Assembly: GCA_947164965.1 (NCBI GenBank)
Contig: CAMUYR010000007.1
Coordinates: forward strand, 62,001 to 126,000
Origin: an uncultured Prevotella sp.
GTDB taxonomy: Bacteria > Bacteroidota > Bacteroidia > Bacteroidales > Bacteroidaceae
Length of the DNA stretch: 64,000 nt
Direction of reading: 5' to 3'
The position numbers and the translations under genes were made by a program. The notes beneath the pieces were generated by a model, which ran no database searches, was not told the origin of the DNA, and saw nothing but the letters and a program-made list of their open reading frames with translations. How positions within the stretch are numbered: position 1 is the stretch's first letter; each line of letters opens with the position of its first letter. This document shows, one piece after another, positions 34,881-42,061 of the stretch.

Positions 34881-35666
34881 TTAGTTTCGTTTAGTTATTC
34901 TTACTATTTGTATGCTCAGTTCGTAGAGCAAGTAGATGGGCAGCGCCACCACGAAGAGTGTAAACACATCAGTCGTTGGAGTGATGATGGCTGCCAGGAC
35001 GAGGATAGCCACAATGGCATGTCGGCGATATTCACTCATCATGCTATTGGTGATCAGTCCCATGCGCCCCAACAGTCCACAGACCACAGGCAGCTCGAAG
35101 ACTATGCCCATCACCAGACTCATGCCCAGCAGTGTGTCGATATATGACTGCAGTGTCAGCATGTTGGCTACATCAGGCGATACCTGATAGGTGCCCAGAA
35201 ACCTCACCGTCAGTGGGAATACCATGAAGTAGTTTGCCAGTGTGCCAACGATGAACATCATGTAGGCAGCTCCCACTATCCAGACAGCATAGCGCCGTTC
35301 ATTCTGGTAGAGGCCTGGCGACACAAACCTGAACAGCTCATATAATATATAAGGTGAAGCCACCAGCAGACCTGCATACATCGCTGTCCGCATGTGAATC
35401 ATAAACTGCTCGGTCAGTCCTGTATTCATCAGGTGGATGGCAAATGGCTCGACACCCAGCAGTCTGTAGGTCACAAAGTCACTACTTCGCGGGGCCAGCA
35501 CCACCCCAAACAGCTCCTCCTTCATCACAAAGGCTGCAATAGCGAAAATCACCACAGCCAACCCCATCCTTATCAGCGATGAGCGCAGCACATCCAGATG
35601 ATCCCAGAAGGTTAGGGCCTCTCCCGACCCCTCCGAGGGAGGGGAGGGCCTGCGGGCATCCTTCAT
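34881..35666 (-). CDS. tatC: Sec-independent protein translocase TatC
   Basis: 261 residues from the ATG at 35666, which begins one base after the tatA stop codon (TAATATG); a longer frame starting at 35720 would overlap tatA and is rejected. The family motif FWDHLDVLRSSLIR follows a short N-terminal extension, then six membrane helices with the conserved segments ELFRFVSPGLYQNERRY and FELPVVCGLLGRMGLI. TatC recognises the twin-arginine signal and forms the translocase with TatA. The extension [13 protein letters not shown] is encoded by a GC-rich dispersed repeat. Its two operon partners downstream carry twin-arginine motifs. Confidence 0.95.
   Translation of the reverse strand: MKDARRPSPPSEGSGEALTFWDHLDVLRSSLIRMGLAVVIFAIAAFVMKEELFGVVLAPRSSDFVTYRLLGVEPFAIHLMNTGLTEQFMIHMRTAMYAGLLVASPYILYELFRFVSPGLYQNERRYAVWIVGAAYMMFIVGTLANYFMVFPLTVRFLGTYQVSPDVANMLTLQSYIDTLLGMSLVMGIVFELPVVCGLLGRMGLITNSMMSEYRRHAIVAILVLAAIITPTTDVFTLFVVALPIYLLYELSIQIVRITKRN
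35615..35650 (+). repeat. GC-rich palindromic repeat, copy 1 (5' end of tatC)
   Basis: Copy of a repeat with core CCCCTCCGAGGGAGGGG, inside the first codons of tatC. It is inverted relative to copy 2 at 35691-35720, so the two could pair into one long hairpin spanning the tatA-tatC junction. Confidence 0.8.
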
Positions 35667-35667
35667 A

Positions 35668-35865
35668 TTACTGTTCCCCGCCTTTCTCCCCTCCTTCGGA
35701 GGGGTCGGGGGAGGCTTCATTCATGCCGTCCTTAAAGCTTTTCACACCCTTGCCCAGTCCCTTCATGAGCTCAGGAATCTTCTTGCCACCGAACAGCAAC
35801 AGCACGATGAGTGCTATGACCAGCACCTCTTGCATGCCTAATCCAAACAAAAGCAATTTCGTCAT
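35668..35865 (-). CDS. tatA: Sec-independent protein translocase TatA
   Basis: 65 residues. An N-terminal membrane helix ([22 protein letters not shown]) with the FG hinge is followed by an amphipathic helix ([16 protein letters not shown]), the normal TatA layout. There is no tatB gene, so this is a minimal TatAC system in which TatA probably serves both roles. The acidic tail [15 protein letters not shown] is encoded by the GC-rich dispersed repeat and is probably neutral. It is the first gene of the operon with tatC, polyferredoxin and aldo/keto reductase. Confidence 0.93.
   Translation of the reverse strand: MTKLLLFGLGMQEVLVIALIVLLLFGGKKIPELMKGLGKGVKSFKDGMNEASPDPSEGGEKGGEQ
35691..35720 (-). 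repeat. GC-rich palindromic repeat, copy 2 (3' end of tatA)
   Basis: Minus-strand copy with core CCCCTCCGAAGGAGGGG. It forms the last codons of tatA before the stop at 35668. Its outer part (GCCTCCCC, then GACCCCTCC) is shared with copies 1 and 3. Confidence 0.8.
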
Positions 35866-35894
35866 TTTATTATTGTTTTTAGTCTTAATTTTTG

Positions 35895-35902
35895 CAAAGA
35901 TA
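35895..35902 (-). promoter_or_regulatory. -7 box of the tat operon
   Basis: The minus strand reads TATCTTTG, 29 bases before the tatA ATG. It is only 12 bases from the divergent -7 box at 35915. Confidence 0.7.
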
Positions 35903-35914
35903 CGAAAAAAACAT

Positions 35915-35922
35915 TATCTTTG
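35915..35922 (+). promoter_or_regulatory. -7 box of the MgtC-like gene
   Basis: TATCTTTG, 24 bases before the ATG at 35947. Each divergent promoter has its -33 region inside the other one's -7 region. Confidence 0.7.
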
Positions 35923-35946
35923 CAGACAAATAAACAACATTTAACT

Positions 35947-36396
35947 ATGGAATACGAATTTATTCTTCGAATTTTTGTGGCAGCCCTGCTTGGAGGACTC
36001 ATTGGACTGGAGCGTGAGTACCGTGCTAAAGAGGCTGGCTTCCGCACCCATTTCCTGGTGGCTTTGGGTTCAGCCTTGTTCATGATAGTCTCTGCCTATG
36101 GCTTCAGCGATGTCCCCATGAACGATATGACCACCCGCTGGGATGTCTCACGTATTGCAGCCCAGGTGGTCAGTGGTATAGGTTTCATTGGTGCCGGTAC
36201 CATTATCTTCCGCAAGCAGGAGAATGTGGTGAGTGGACTGACCACAGCAGCTGGTGTATGGGTCACAGCAGCCATCGGTCTGGCTTGTGGTGGTGGCATG
36301 TATGTGGTGGCCACAGCCAGTACCATCTTGGTCCTCTTCGGTCTTGAAGCCTTCAATTTCTTCCTCCGCAAGATTGATAAGCACCGCAAGGAGTAA
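35947..36396 (+). CDS. MgtC/SapB family membrane protein
   Basis: 149 residues from the ATG at 35947. The family signature LLGGLIGLEREYRAKEAGFRTHFLVALGSALFM lies in the first half, with GIGFIGAGTIIF and TTAAGVWVTAAIGLACG after it; five membrane helices in total. MgtC-type proteins act in magnesium homeostasis and inhibit ATP synthase in some pathogens; the short form without the C-terminal ACT-like domain is common in Bacteroidales. It is divergent from the tat operon. Confidence 0.9.
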   Translation: MEYEFILRIFVAALLGGLIGLEREYRAKEAGFRTHFLVALGSALFMIVSAYGFSDVPMNDMTTRWDVSRIAAQVVSGIGFIGAGTIIFRKQENVVSGLTTAAGVWVTAAIGLACGGGMYVVATASTILVLFGLEAFNFFLRKIDKHRKE

Positions 36397-36442
36397 GTTG
36401 CAACTTTTTCTTCAAAAGTTTCGCTGTTTTAAAATTTATTAC

Positions 36443-36450
36443 TATCTTTG
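36443..36450 (+). promoter_or_regulatory. -7 box of the FISUMP gene leader
   Basis: TATCTTTG, followed by CAGACAGATAAAC. This 21-base block differs at one base from the promoter of the MgtC-like gene at 35915. The ATG of the surface protein is about 310 bases downstream, leaving a long leader. Confidence 0.65.
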
Positions 36451-36473
36451 CAGACAGATAAACTCAAACAACA

Positions 36474-36512
36474 ATGTTGAACCCTTTAAAATTGACGATG
36501 CCTATGGGCTAA
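36474..36512 (+). CDS. Possible 12-residue leader peptide
   Basis: An ATG-started frame encodes MLNPLKLTMPMG and ends in TAA, about 16 bases after the expected transcription start and 33 bases before the structured element. Its position is that of a leader peptide in an attenuator. Nothing else proves translation; short chance frames are common. Confidence 0.25.
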   Translation: MLNPLKLTMPMG

Positions 36513-36544
36513 GAAAAATATAAAGTATAAGGAAATATACGTTG

Positions 36545-36705
36545 AAACGTCCGCTGAATCTTGTTCTTGAAAATCGCCAAATTTGCAAGAATGTCTCAAG
36601 AGTAAGTAGATGATTCACGCCCGAGGGCGTGGGCATTACTCGTTTAGGAGACATTAGGTGTTTGGCGATACCTCAAGAACGTAAGCGAAGTACTTGCTCA
36701 CGTTT
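36545..36705 (+). promoter_or_regulatory. Structured leader element upstream of the FISUMP protein gene
   Basis: The element folds into one long interrupted stem: GTTCTTGA 36563-36570 with TCAAGAAC 36673-36680, ATCGCCAAA 36573-36581 with TTTGGCGAT 36661-36669, AATGTCTC 36590-36597 with GAGACATT 36648-36655, GAGTAA 36600-36605 with TTACTC 36636-36641, and CACGCC/GGCGTG closing a CGAG loop at 36616-36631. Outer pairs CGCT/AGCG and AAACGT/ACGTTT extend it. An alternative hairpin AACGTAAGC / GCTCACGTT (36678-36704, one mismatch), followed by TTCTATTTG, excludes the outer stem and looks terminator-like. This is the layout of a cis-regulatory RNA; I do not recognise the class. Confidence 0.6.
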
Positions 36706-36758
36706 TCTATTTGTGTGTATTCAAACAAACAATAATAATAAACTTAAAACAAACGATT

Positions 36759-39014
36759 ATGAAAAAATCTTTTTTACTACTATTTGTCTTAACCCTTTTG
36801 CATGTACAGCATGTGTGTGCTGCAAAATCTTTATGGGACGGGAAAAAGGCCGATACAAGCTGGTATGATGAAAGTGCAACTGAATACCACATCACTTCAG
36901 CTGCCCAATTCAAGGGTTTTGCCGATTTGGTAAGTTATAACAATTGTTCCTTCGAAGGAAAGAAAGTCATTCTGGATTGTGACATTGATTTAGATAATCA
37001 CCCATGGTCTCCAATCGGTTTGCATTCGGGAAAGCCCTTCTCTGGTACTTTCGACGGTTTAAATCATAGCATTACTAATTTGCTTATCGATAGTAATCAA
37101 TTCGAATATCCTGACATGAAAGATAATGTGGGACTTTTTGGTTATGCCATTAAAGCCGAAATCAAGAACATCAGTGTTCAAGGTAAATTGGAAATCAGTT
37201 CGGGTAAGTATATAGGAGGTATTGCTGCAACGGTAAGTAGTGTTGAGAACATATACAGTGACATCGAAATTGAATTGAGTACCAGCCTGGCGTCAAGTTA
37301 TGTTGGAACAGTAGTAAGTATTGCTACAGATGCAAATAAAATATATGCCAAAGGTATTATCCGTTTCAAGGAAAGCTATCTTGGTTTGAACAAAAGTTGC
37401 TATGTTGGTGGTATAGCAGGTTCATGCTCCAACATGTCGGAGTGTTATTCAGCAGTTGATGCTTCTATAAATATTATCGGTGCAAGTAATGAGCACATAG
37501 GTGGTATTTCTGGTACGTCAAAAACTATCTCAAATGCATTGTTCGCGGGACAAATATCTGTCGGCAATTACAATTGCAGTAGCGACATGTTCATGCCTAA
37601 CATAGGCGGAATATGTGGGCAATTGACCACTGGTGACCATCTTATTAGTGCGCCCAAATTCATGTCTTACGGTCGTGGTTTTGCAACATCAAAGAGTGTG
37701 GTAATACCAAGTACTTCTAATGCTGCTGTTACAGATACATATTACCTTAACACATGGGCCACTAATAATGAATCATATGGAGCAGCCATATCAGATGCTG
37801 ACCTGAAATCGGGTAACCCTTTGGATGGTTTTGATGCTACTATATGGGAATTCAAAGAAAACGAGTATCCGTTTATTATTTCTCTGACAAACTTAATACC
37901 GCAACCTACTTATACTGTGACTTATTATGTTGATGGAGTATTGTATCAAGTGGACGAATATAAAGAAGGAGAAACTGTTGTTCCACCTGCAGACCCTGTC
38001 AAGGAAGGCTATACCTTTAACGGATGGGACTATGTACCACCCTTTATCTATCAAAATAGCTGGATAGTCAATGGTACTTTTTCCATAAATAGTTACAACA
38101 TCACATACATGGTTGACAATGCCGTTTTCAAAACCGATACTCAGGAATACAACTCTTATATTAATCCTCCGACAGCTTTCCCACTAAAGCAAGGATTCTT
38201 ATTCGGTTGGGGAGAGTATCCTGAAAAGGTTCCGGCTCATGATATAACTATTGAAGGCATTTACACAGAAGACACTTACGAATTTGTAGACCTTGGATTA
38301 CCTAGTGGATTGTTGTGGGCCACAAAGAATGTTGGTGCAGCACGCCCAGAGGACTATGGTTATTACTTCTCTTGGGGCGAAACCATCTTAAAAGAATCCT
38401 ATTACTGGGGAACCTACAGCTATTGTCATGGGACAGAAAACACTCTGACCAAATATTGTTTCTCATCTAATTTCGGAGAAGTTGACAACAAATACACCTT
38501 AGATGAAACTGATGATGCTGTTATAACCAATTGGGGAAAACCATGGAGATTGCCGACAGAAGCAGAAGCTATGGAATTGTATAGTAATTGTACTTGGACA
38601 TTAGGCGATCTTAATGGTATTGGCGGCTGTTATGTAACAGGAAAGAATGGCAATTCCATCTTCTTGCCCAAAGCTGGATATAAGCAATACAAAACAACGT
38701 TCCACAAAGGACAAGAACTCTATTTGCTGTTATCCTCGTTATATACTAATAATGAAGTGCGTCCAGATTACGGTCTGTTAATCTATTGCGACGATAATTC
38801 ATACGGACTTGCTGGTGAAGAAAGAAGTTTCGGTTTCTCGGCTAGAGCTGTTACAAGCATTGATCCTGCAGGTATAAACAATTTGAGAATTAGCGACAGT
38901 AACGAAATAGATAGAATCTATGACGTTCAAGGAAACATATTGCCGAAAGCTAAGAAGGGTATGAATATCATTCGCATGAGTAACGGACAGACACGGAAGG
39001 TGGTAATTAAGTAG
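36759..39014 (+). CDS. Secreted surface protein: GLUG-like region, Listeria-Bacteroides repeats, FISUMP domain, sorting tail
   Basis: 751 residues from the ATG at 36759 (MKKSFLLL). After the signal peptide, residues ~25-370 are a beta-helix-like region with short repeats (ISVQGKLEISSGKYIGGIAA). Around 385-500 lie two Listeria-Bacteroides (InlB-type) repeats (TVTYYVDGVLY, KEGYTFNGWDYVP). Residues ~505-715 match the Fibrobacter succinogenes major paralogous domain (EFVDLGLPSGLLWATKNVG, YYFSWGE, PWRLPTEAEAMELYSNC). The last 30 residues (IYDVQGNILPKAKKGMNIIR) are a type IX-like sorting tail of Prevotella proteins. It is probably a surface or extracellular protein of unknown ligand. A long structured leader precedes it. 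Confidence 0.8.
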   Translation: MKKSFLLLFVLTLLHVQHVCAAKSLWDGKKADTSWYDESATEYHITSAAQFKGFADLVSYNNCSFEGKKVILDCDIDLDNHPWSPIGLHSGKPFSGTFDGLNHSITNLLIDSNQFEYPDMKDNVGLFGYAIKAEIKNISVQGKLEISSGKYIGGIAATVSSVENIYSDIEIELSTSLASSYVGTVVSIATDANKIYAKGIIRFKESYLGLNKSCYVGGIAGSCSNMSECYSAVDASINIIGASNEHIGGISGTSKTISNALFAGQISVGNYNCSSDMFMPNIGGICGQLTTGDHLISAPKFMSYGRGFATSKSVVIPSTSNAAVTDTYYLNTWATNNESYGAAISDADLKSGNPLDGFDATIWEFKENEYPFIISLTNLIPQPTYTVTYYVDGVLYQVDEYKEGETVVPPADPVKEGYTFNGWDYVPPFIYQNSWIVNGTFSINSYNITYMVDNAVFKTDTQEYNSYINPPTAFPLKQGFLFGWGEYPEKVPAHDITIEGIYTEDTYEFVDLGLPSGLLWATKNVGAARPEDYGYYFSWGETILKESYYWGTYSYCHGTENTLTKYCFSSNFGEVDNKYTLDETDDAVITNWGKPWRLPTEAEAMELYSNCTWTLGDLNGIGGCYVTGKNGNSIFLPKAGYKQYKTTFHKGQELYLLLSSLYTNNEVRPDYGLLIYCDDNSYGLAGEERSFGFSARAVTSIDPAGINNLRISDSNEIDRIYDVQGNILPKAKKGMNIIRMSNGQTRKVVIK

Positions 39015-39040
39015 TCATCTGAATTTTCACATTTCTTTAT

Positions 39041-39078
39041 ATTCCTCGCAATTCTTTGGTGAGTTGCGAGGAATCATT
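39041..39078 (+). terminator. Terminator of the FISUMP protein gene
   Basis: Perfect 11-base inverted repeat ATTCCTCGCAA / TTGCGAGGAAT with a 12-base loop, followed by CATTTTATT. Confidence 0.75.
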
Positions 39079-39146
39079 TTATTACAAAAAATGGAATGAA
39101 TTGTATTTTGGCAATATAAAACGATGGATATTTCAAAAAAATGTCG

Positions 39147-39154
39147 TATCTTTG
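39147..39154 (+). promoter_or_regulatory. -7 box of the unknown two-gene operon
   Basis: TATCTTTG, 52 bases before the ATG at 39206. It lies inside the longer open frame and therefore argues for the ATG at 39206. Confidence 0.65.
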
Positions 39155-39205
39155 CCAACAAGAAAAAATGCACATGATTTGACGTGCTTATTAAACTATA
39201 AAGAC

Positions 39206-40051
39206 ATGATAGTAAATACTCATTATGCGCCCTTACAGCCGCCATACCCCGTTATTTATTGTAATGGTGAGGTGGCCATGCAGATTGCCACACTAATTGT
39301 GGTAGAGGGACCGGAACCAGCATCTGCTGATTATCGCCGACCTGTAGGAAATCGAGTTCCACCCGCAATGAAGCCCTATAGTATCCGTACACACTCTCAC
39401 CCCGTTGTGAGCTATAGCAACAAGAGTATCGGATTGGTAATGGGTCCTGCACGTCCTAACGATTTTTCGGAAGGAGTGGTATGGGACAAGGTGGAACTGG
39501 GTGATGTCATGGTGTTATTCCATGCTTTCCCAGGTGAAAATGTTGCCCAGAATTTACCCTCCAATCCGCAATGGGGACAGATTGCGCATGACAACCTCAG
39601 TCTGCGCATAGGTAGTCTGGTTCAGCAGGAACGTACGAAAGAGCTGTTTTCCAAGAATCCGTCTTTCAGCCTGAACGCAGTACTGCGCAGCCTTCGTCGC
39701 TTCGGTCCTGGTACTGATTTGCAGATAGTGGCTCCCAAGGGGACCATGTGTCTACATGTGGCTACATCGGAAAAAGAGGACGACTCTGTTGGTACTTGGC
39801 CAAGATCAAAACAGATCCCGTGGCTACATATTGCCGTGAAGCTACAAGATGACCCTGATGCCACTACTGAACTTATCAAGTACCAGATTGAAGACTTCCT
39901 CAATGCCGTTAAGGCCGACCGAGAGCAGACCGACATTCTTTTCCGTGACCCAGAGTTTATCCCAGAGCAGAATGAAGGTGACCCACGAATACACCCCCTC
40001 ATTGAGCGTCTGAACGCTATTTATCATAAGCAAAACAATACCAGCAAATAG
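39206..40051 (+). CDS. Unrecognised protein, first gene of a two-gene operon
   Basis: 281 residues from the ATG at 39206, placed after the -7 box. There is no signal peptide or membrane helix, so it is probably cytoplasmic. I do not recognise a family. Visible features: an N-terminal part with many Pro and His (YAPLQPPYPVIYCNGEV, VPPAMKPYSIRTHSHPVV), a hydrophobic segment VELGDVMVLFHAFPG, a basic helix FSLNAVLRSLRRFGPG around 160-175, and an acidic C-terminus. The stop codon is five bases before the GTG start of the next gene. The pair has its own promoter and terminator and lies directly before a primase module. Confidence 0.7.
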   Translation: MIVNTHYAPLQPPYPVIYCNGEVAMQIATLIVVEGPEPASADYRRPVGNRVPPAMKPYSIRTHSHPVVSYSNKSIGLVMGPARPNDFSEGVVWDKVELGDVMVLFHAFPGENVAQNLPSNPQWGQIAHDNLSLRIGSLVQQERTKELFSKNPSFSLNAVLRSLRRFGPGTDLQIVAPKGTMCLHVATSEKEDDSVGTWPRSKQIPWLHIAVKLQDDPDATTELIKYQIEDFLNAVKADREQTDILFRDPEFIPEQNEGDPRIHPLIERLNAIYHKQNNTSK

Positions 40052-40055
40052 TCGT

Positions 40056-40763
40056 GTGACCAAAGATGAGTTTCTAAACACTCCGTATAATATAGGTGAA
40101 GACACCTACACTATAGGGGAGATGATGGCCGAACTTAAACGTGCCTCTACTGCTACTGAGGCGCATTTTTGGCATGGTCAACTGGCTCTTGCTATCGGAC
40201 CTTTTGATAAAATGCTCTATGATATTCGAAAGGAGATGAATTGCATATTAGAGGAAAAGGGACCTCTGGCTTCGTCTGTAGCTGCCATAAAAGGGCAACT
40301 GGGTATAGATTCGTCGCAACTTTCACCAAATATTATCTTCGTAGGTACAATGGGGGACTATACTATAAGTATGCCCAAGCTTTGGCAGTGGGTTTGCGAT
40401 GTGCTGGTGAGTCGCATGCGATACAGCTATGGTTGGCTTGCTCTCCTACTCTTTGCCACCCATCACCATCTGTTAATTAAGGATGATACCAAGAATTTTT
40501 CCGACCAGATGTTGTCGTGGTTTCCAAATGTTCCGCATCGCTGTACACAAGACCAGGTTAACCTATATCGGAGGGGGTTTTTTAAAAACACAGAAAAGTT
40601 TGACTATTCCGTGTGGATTAAATGGAAAACACCAATCCCTAAAGACTACGAATATGTAAAGGGTCAGCATCTTGAAGGATACAAGCACATTCAAGCGCTT
40701 TGCATCGCACTTGAAGCTGCTGAATACTCGCAACAAATATTTATCAATAACACCAATAAATAA
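40056..40763 (+). CDS. Unrecognised protein, second gene of the two-gene operon
   Basis: 235 residues with a GTG start (MTKDEF), four bases after the upstream stop; no in-frame ATG lies nearby, so coupling to the first gene is likely. The sequence is mostly helical with a few hydrophobic stretches (YGWLALLLFATHHHLL near 140-155) and a conserved-looking aromatic segment FKNTEKFDYSVWIKWKTPIPKDYEY. I cannot name the family with confidence. A strong terminator follows at once. Confidence 0.7.
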   Translation: MTKDEFLNTPYNIGEDTYTIGEMMAELKRASTATEAHFWHGQLALAIGPFDKMLYDIRKEMNCILEEKGPLASSVAAIKGQLGIDSSQLSPNIIFVGTMGDYTISMPKLWQWVCDVLVSRMRYSYGWLALLLFATHHHLLIKDDTKNFSDQMLSWFPNVPHRCTQDQVNLYRRGFFKNTEKFDYSVWIKWKTPIPKDYEYVKGQHLEGYKHIQALCIALEAAEYSQQIFINNTNK

Positions 40764-40766
40764 TGC

Positions 40767-40793
40767 CAATCCATATGGATTGGATTTTTTTTG
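40767..40793 (+). terminator. Terminator of the unknown two-gene operon
   Basis: The perfect palindrome CCAATCCATATGGATTGG forms a 7-base stem with AUAU loop in RNA and is followed by a run of eight T. It starts three bases after the stop codon at 40763. Confidence 0.85.
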
Positions 40794-40856
40794 CCTGTCA
40801 ATACCATCTGACCCATACGACCTGTAAAAACCAAGAAAAATTCCGGGAAAAGTCGA

Positions 40857-40864
40857 TACCTTTG
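40857..40864 (+). promoter_or_regulatory. -7 box of the primase operon
   Basis: TACCTTTG, 135 bases before the ATG at 40999. The leader (40870-40998) has a weak CCAC/GTGG hairpin followed by TTTTC around 40930-40960 and no convincing gene; an overlapping GTG frame through it is treated as a shadow. Confidence 0.6.
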
Positions 40865-40998
40865 CGCCGTGAAGTTAGACTTCAGGACGCATTTTTGTAA
40901 TTGTTGTCTGTTTGGAAGTAGACCTTCCCATGCCACACCGGTTAATGCGTGGTTTTCTTATTGTCAAACGCCAAATATAAAAAAGGAAGAACAAGACT

Positions 40999-41349
40999 AT
41001 GGCAAAGACATTTACCGCTGCCCAAAGCAGCACCGAGAAGAAAGAGCTAAGACTCGTGATGAACGATGAAAGCAAAAAGTTCGTTCCAAATCCACACTGT
41101 TGTTTGGAACTCATCCAGATTATACCCGACTGGGTGCCACCTTATTTATACTATAAAATGGTGGACTCCCTGTGTGGCTACAGCAAGGGTATGGCATCGC
41201 TGATGACCGATAACCTGATAGCGTTCCTGTCTGGTTGTGGTCGACACCTCACTGGTGTTCAGCATGTCGACGAACAGTTGTTATTGTTGTATCGTGAAAT
41301 CTACGACTACGCTTATGAGCACGGCTATCCGCTCGAGGCTCTTTTCTAA
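40999..41349 (+). CDS. Small unknown protein of the primase module
   Basis: 116 residues, no signal peptide. The N-terminus is charged (AKTFTAAQSSTEKKELRLVMND), followed by a helical region with several Cys and aromatic residues (NPHCCLELIQIIPDWVPPYLYYKMVDSLCGYSKG). I do not recognise the family. It begins the operon that continues with the primase domain and DUF3987 genes. Confidence 0.7.
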   Translation: MAKTFTAAQSSTEKKELRLVMNDESKKFVPNPHCCLELIQIIPDWVPPYLYYKMVDSLCGYSKGMASLMTDNLIAFLSGCGRHLTGVQHVDEQLLLLYREIYDYAYEHGYPLEALF

Positions 41350-41357
41350 CAGTCAAC

Positions 41358-41392
41358 GGGACACGCTGCCGTCAGTGTGGCGTGCCCCTTTT
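41358..41392 (+). terminator. Hairpin between the small protein and primase genes, possible attenuator
   Basis: GGGACACGC at 41358 pairs with GCGTGCCCC at 41380 apart from one unpaired position; CTTTTC follows. The next gene has no -7 box of its own, so this would be a partial stop inside the operon. Confidence 0.4.
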
Positions 41393-41417
41393 CAAGAACA
41401 TTAAAAAGAAGAAAATT

Positions 41418-42047
41418 ATGAAATATATTGTTTCATTTTTTAAGGCACCCATTTGGAACAAGCTGCCGCTGAAGACGGTTAGTCTGTTCTGGGTTTGGTT
41501 GTATGTTACAATGAAGTGGCTTCAGTTGGGTCCTGACCCTGACCGCGATGTCAGTCTGGTCAGCAAGACTGAGCGACTGCGTCTTATCACTACTGACGAG
41601 GCTCAACGTCAGTTCAAGGGTAAGAACTTCGACTACATCACGCCTGCTGGTATCTATACTTATTGTGACGACAAGTCGCGTGTTGAGTACTCCGATGCGC
41701 TGTGTTTAGACTTTGACCACTTGGACGATGACTCTGAGGCAATGAAACGTAAAATCAGTGCCGAAGAGTTGAAAACGCTGTTGTTGGCCGACCCCTATTG
41801 GGGTGAACAAATTCTCTTGATGTTCACCTCGCCACGTGGTCATGGCCTGAAAGTGTTCCTGCCTATAGACCTAGCTAAGTGTGATTACAAGACATGGTTC
41901 AACGCACTGCGCTCTTACTTTATGACAACTTATGGTTTGGGTGATAAGCAGGTGGATTCTTCTGTTGCTAACGAGAGTCACGCTTGTTTTATCAGCTACG
42001 ACCCATTGGCTTATCTCCGTTCAGACCTTTACGAATTTTTCATATAA
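41418..42047 (+). CDS. Stand-alone BT4734-like (VirE N-terminal) primase domain
   Basis: 209 residues from the ATG at 41418 (MKYIVS). It shows the pattern of archaeo-eukaryotic-primase-like catalytic domains: CLDFDHLDD with the metal-binding Asp-x-Asp near residue 97, then SPRGHGLKVFLPID, and near the end HACFISYDP. Such domains make short RNA or DNA primers in plasmids and phages. Unlike the copy at 7122, the acidic motif is intact. The domain is encoded separately, 14 bases before its usual partner (PriCT-2/DUF3987). Activity is inferred from motifs only. Confidence 0.8.
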   Translation: MKYIVSFFKAPIWNKLPLKTVSLFWVWLYVTMKWLQLGPDPDRDVSLVSKTERLRLITTDEAQRQFKGKNFDYITPAGIYTYCDDKSRVEYSDALCLDFDHLDDDSEAMKRKISAEELKTLLLADPYWGEQILLMFTSPRGHGLKVFLPIDLAKCDYKTWFNALRSYFMTTYGLGDKQVDSSVANESHACFISYDPLAYLRSDLYEFFI

Positions 42048-42061
42048 AAAACAATACAATC

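Noticed and set aside
35667..35720. Longer N-terminus for TatC starting at 35720
   Set aside because: It would overlap tatA by 53 bases and consists of repeat-encoded residues; the ATG directly after the tatA stop is the normal coupled start.
40869..41069. GTG-started frame overlapping the leader and start of the small protein at 40999
   Set aside because: It runs through the leader in another frame, has many Cys without pattern, and ends inside the next gene; it could be a leader peptide, but nothing supports it.
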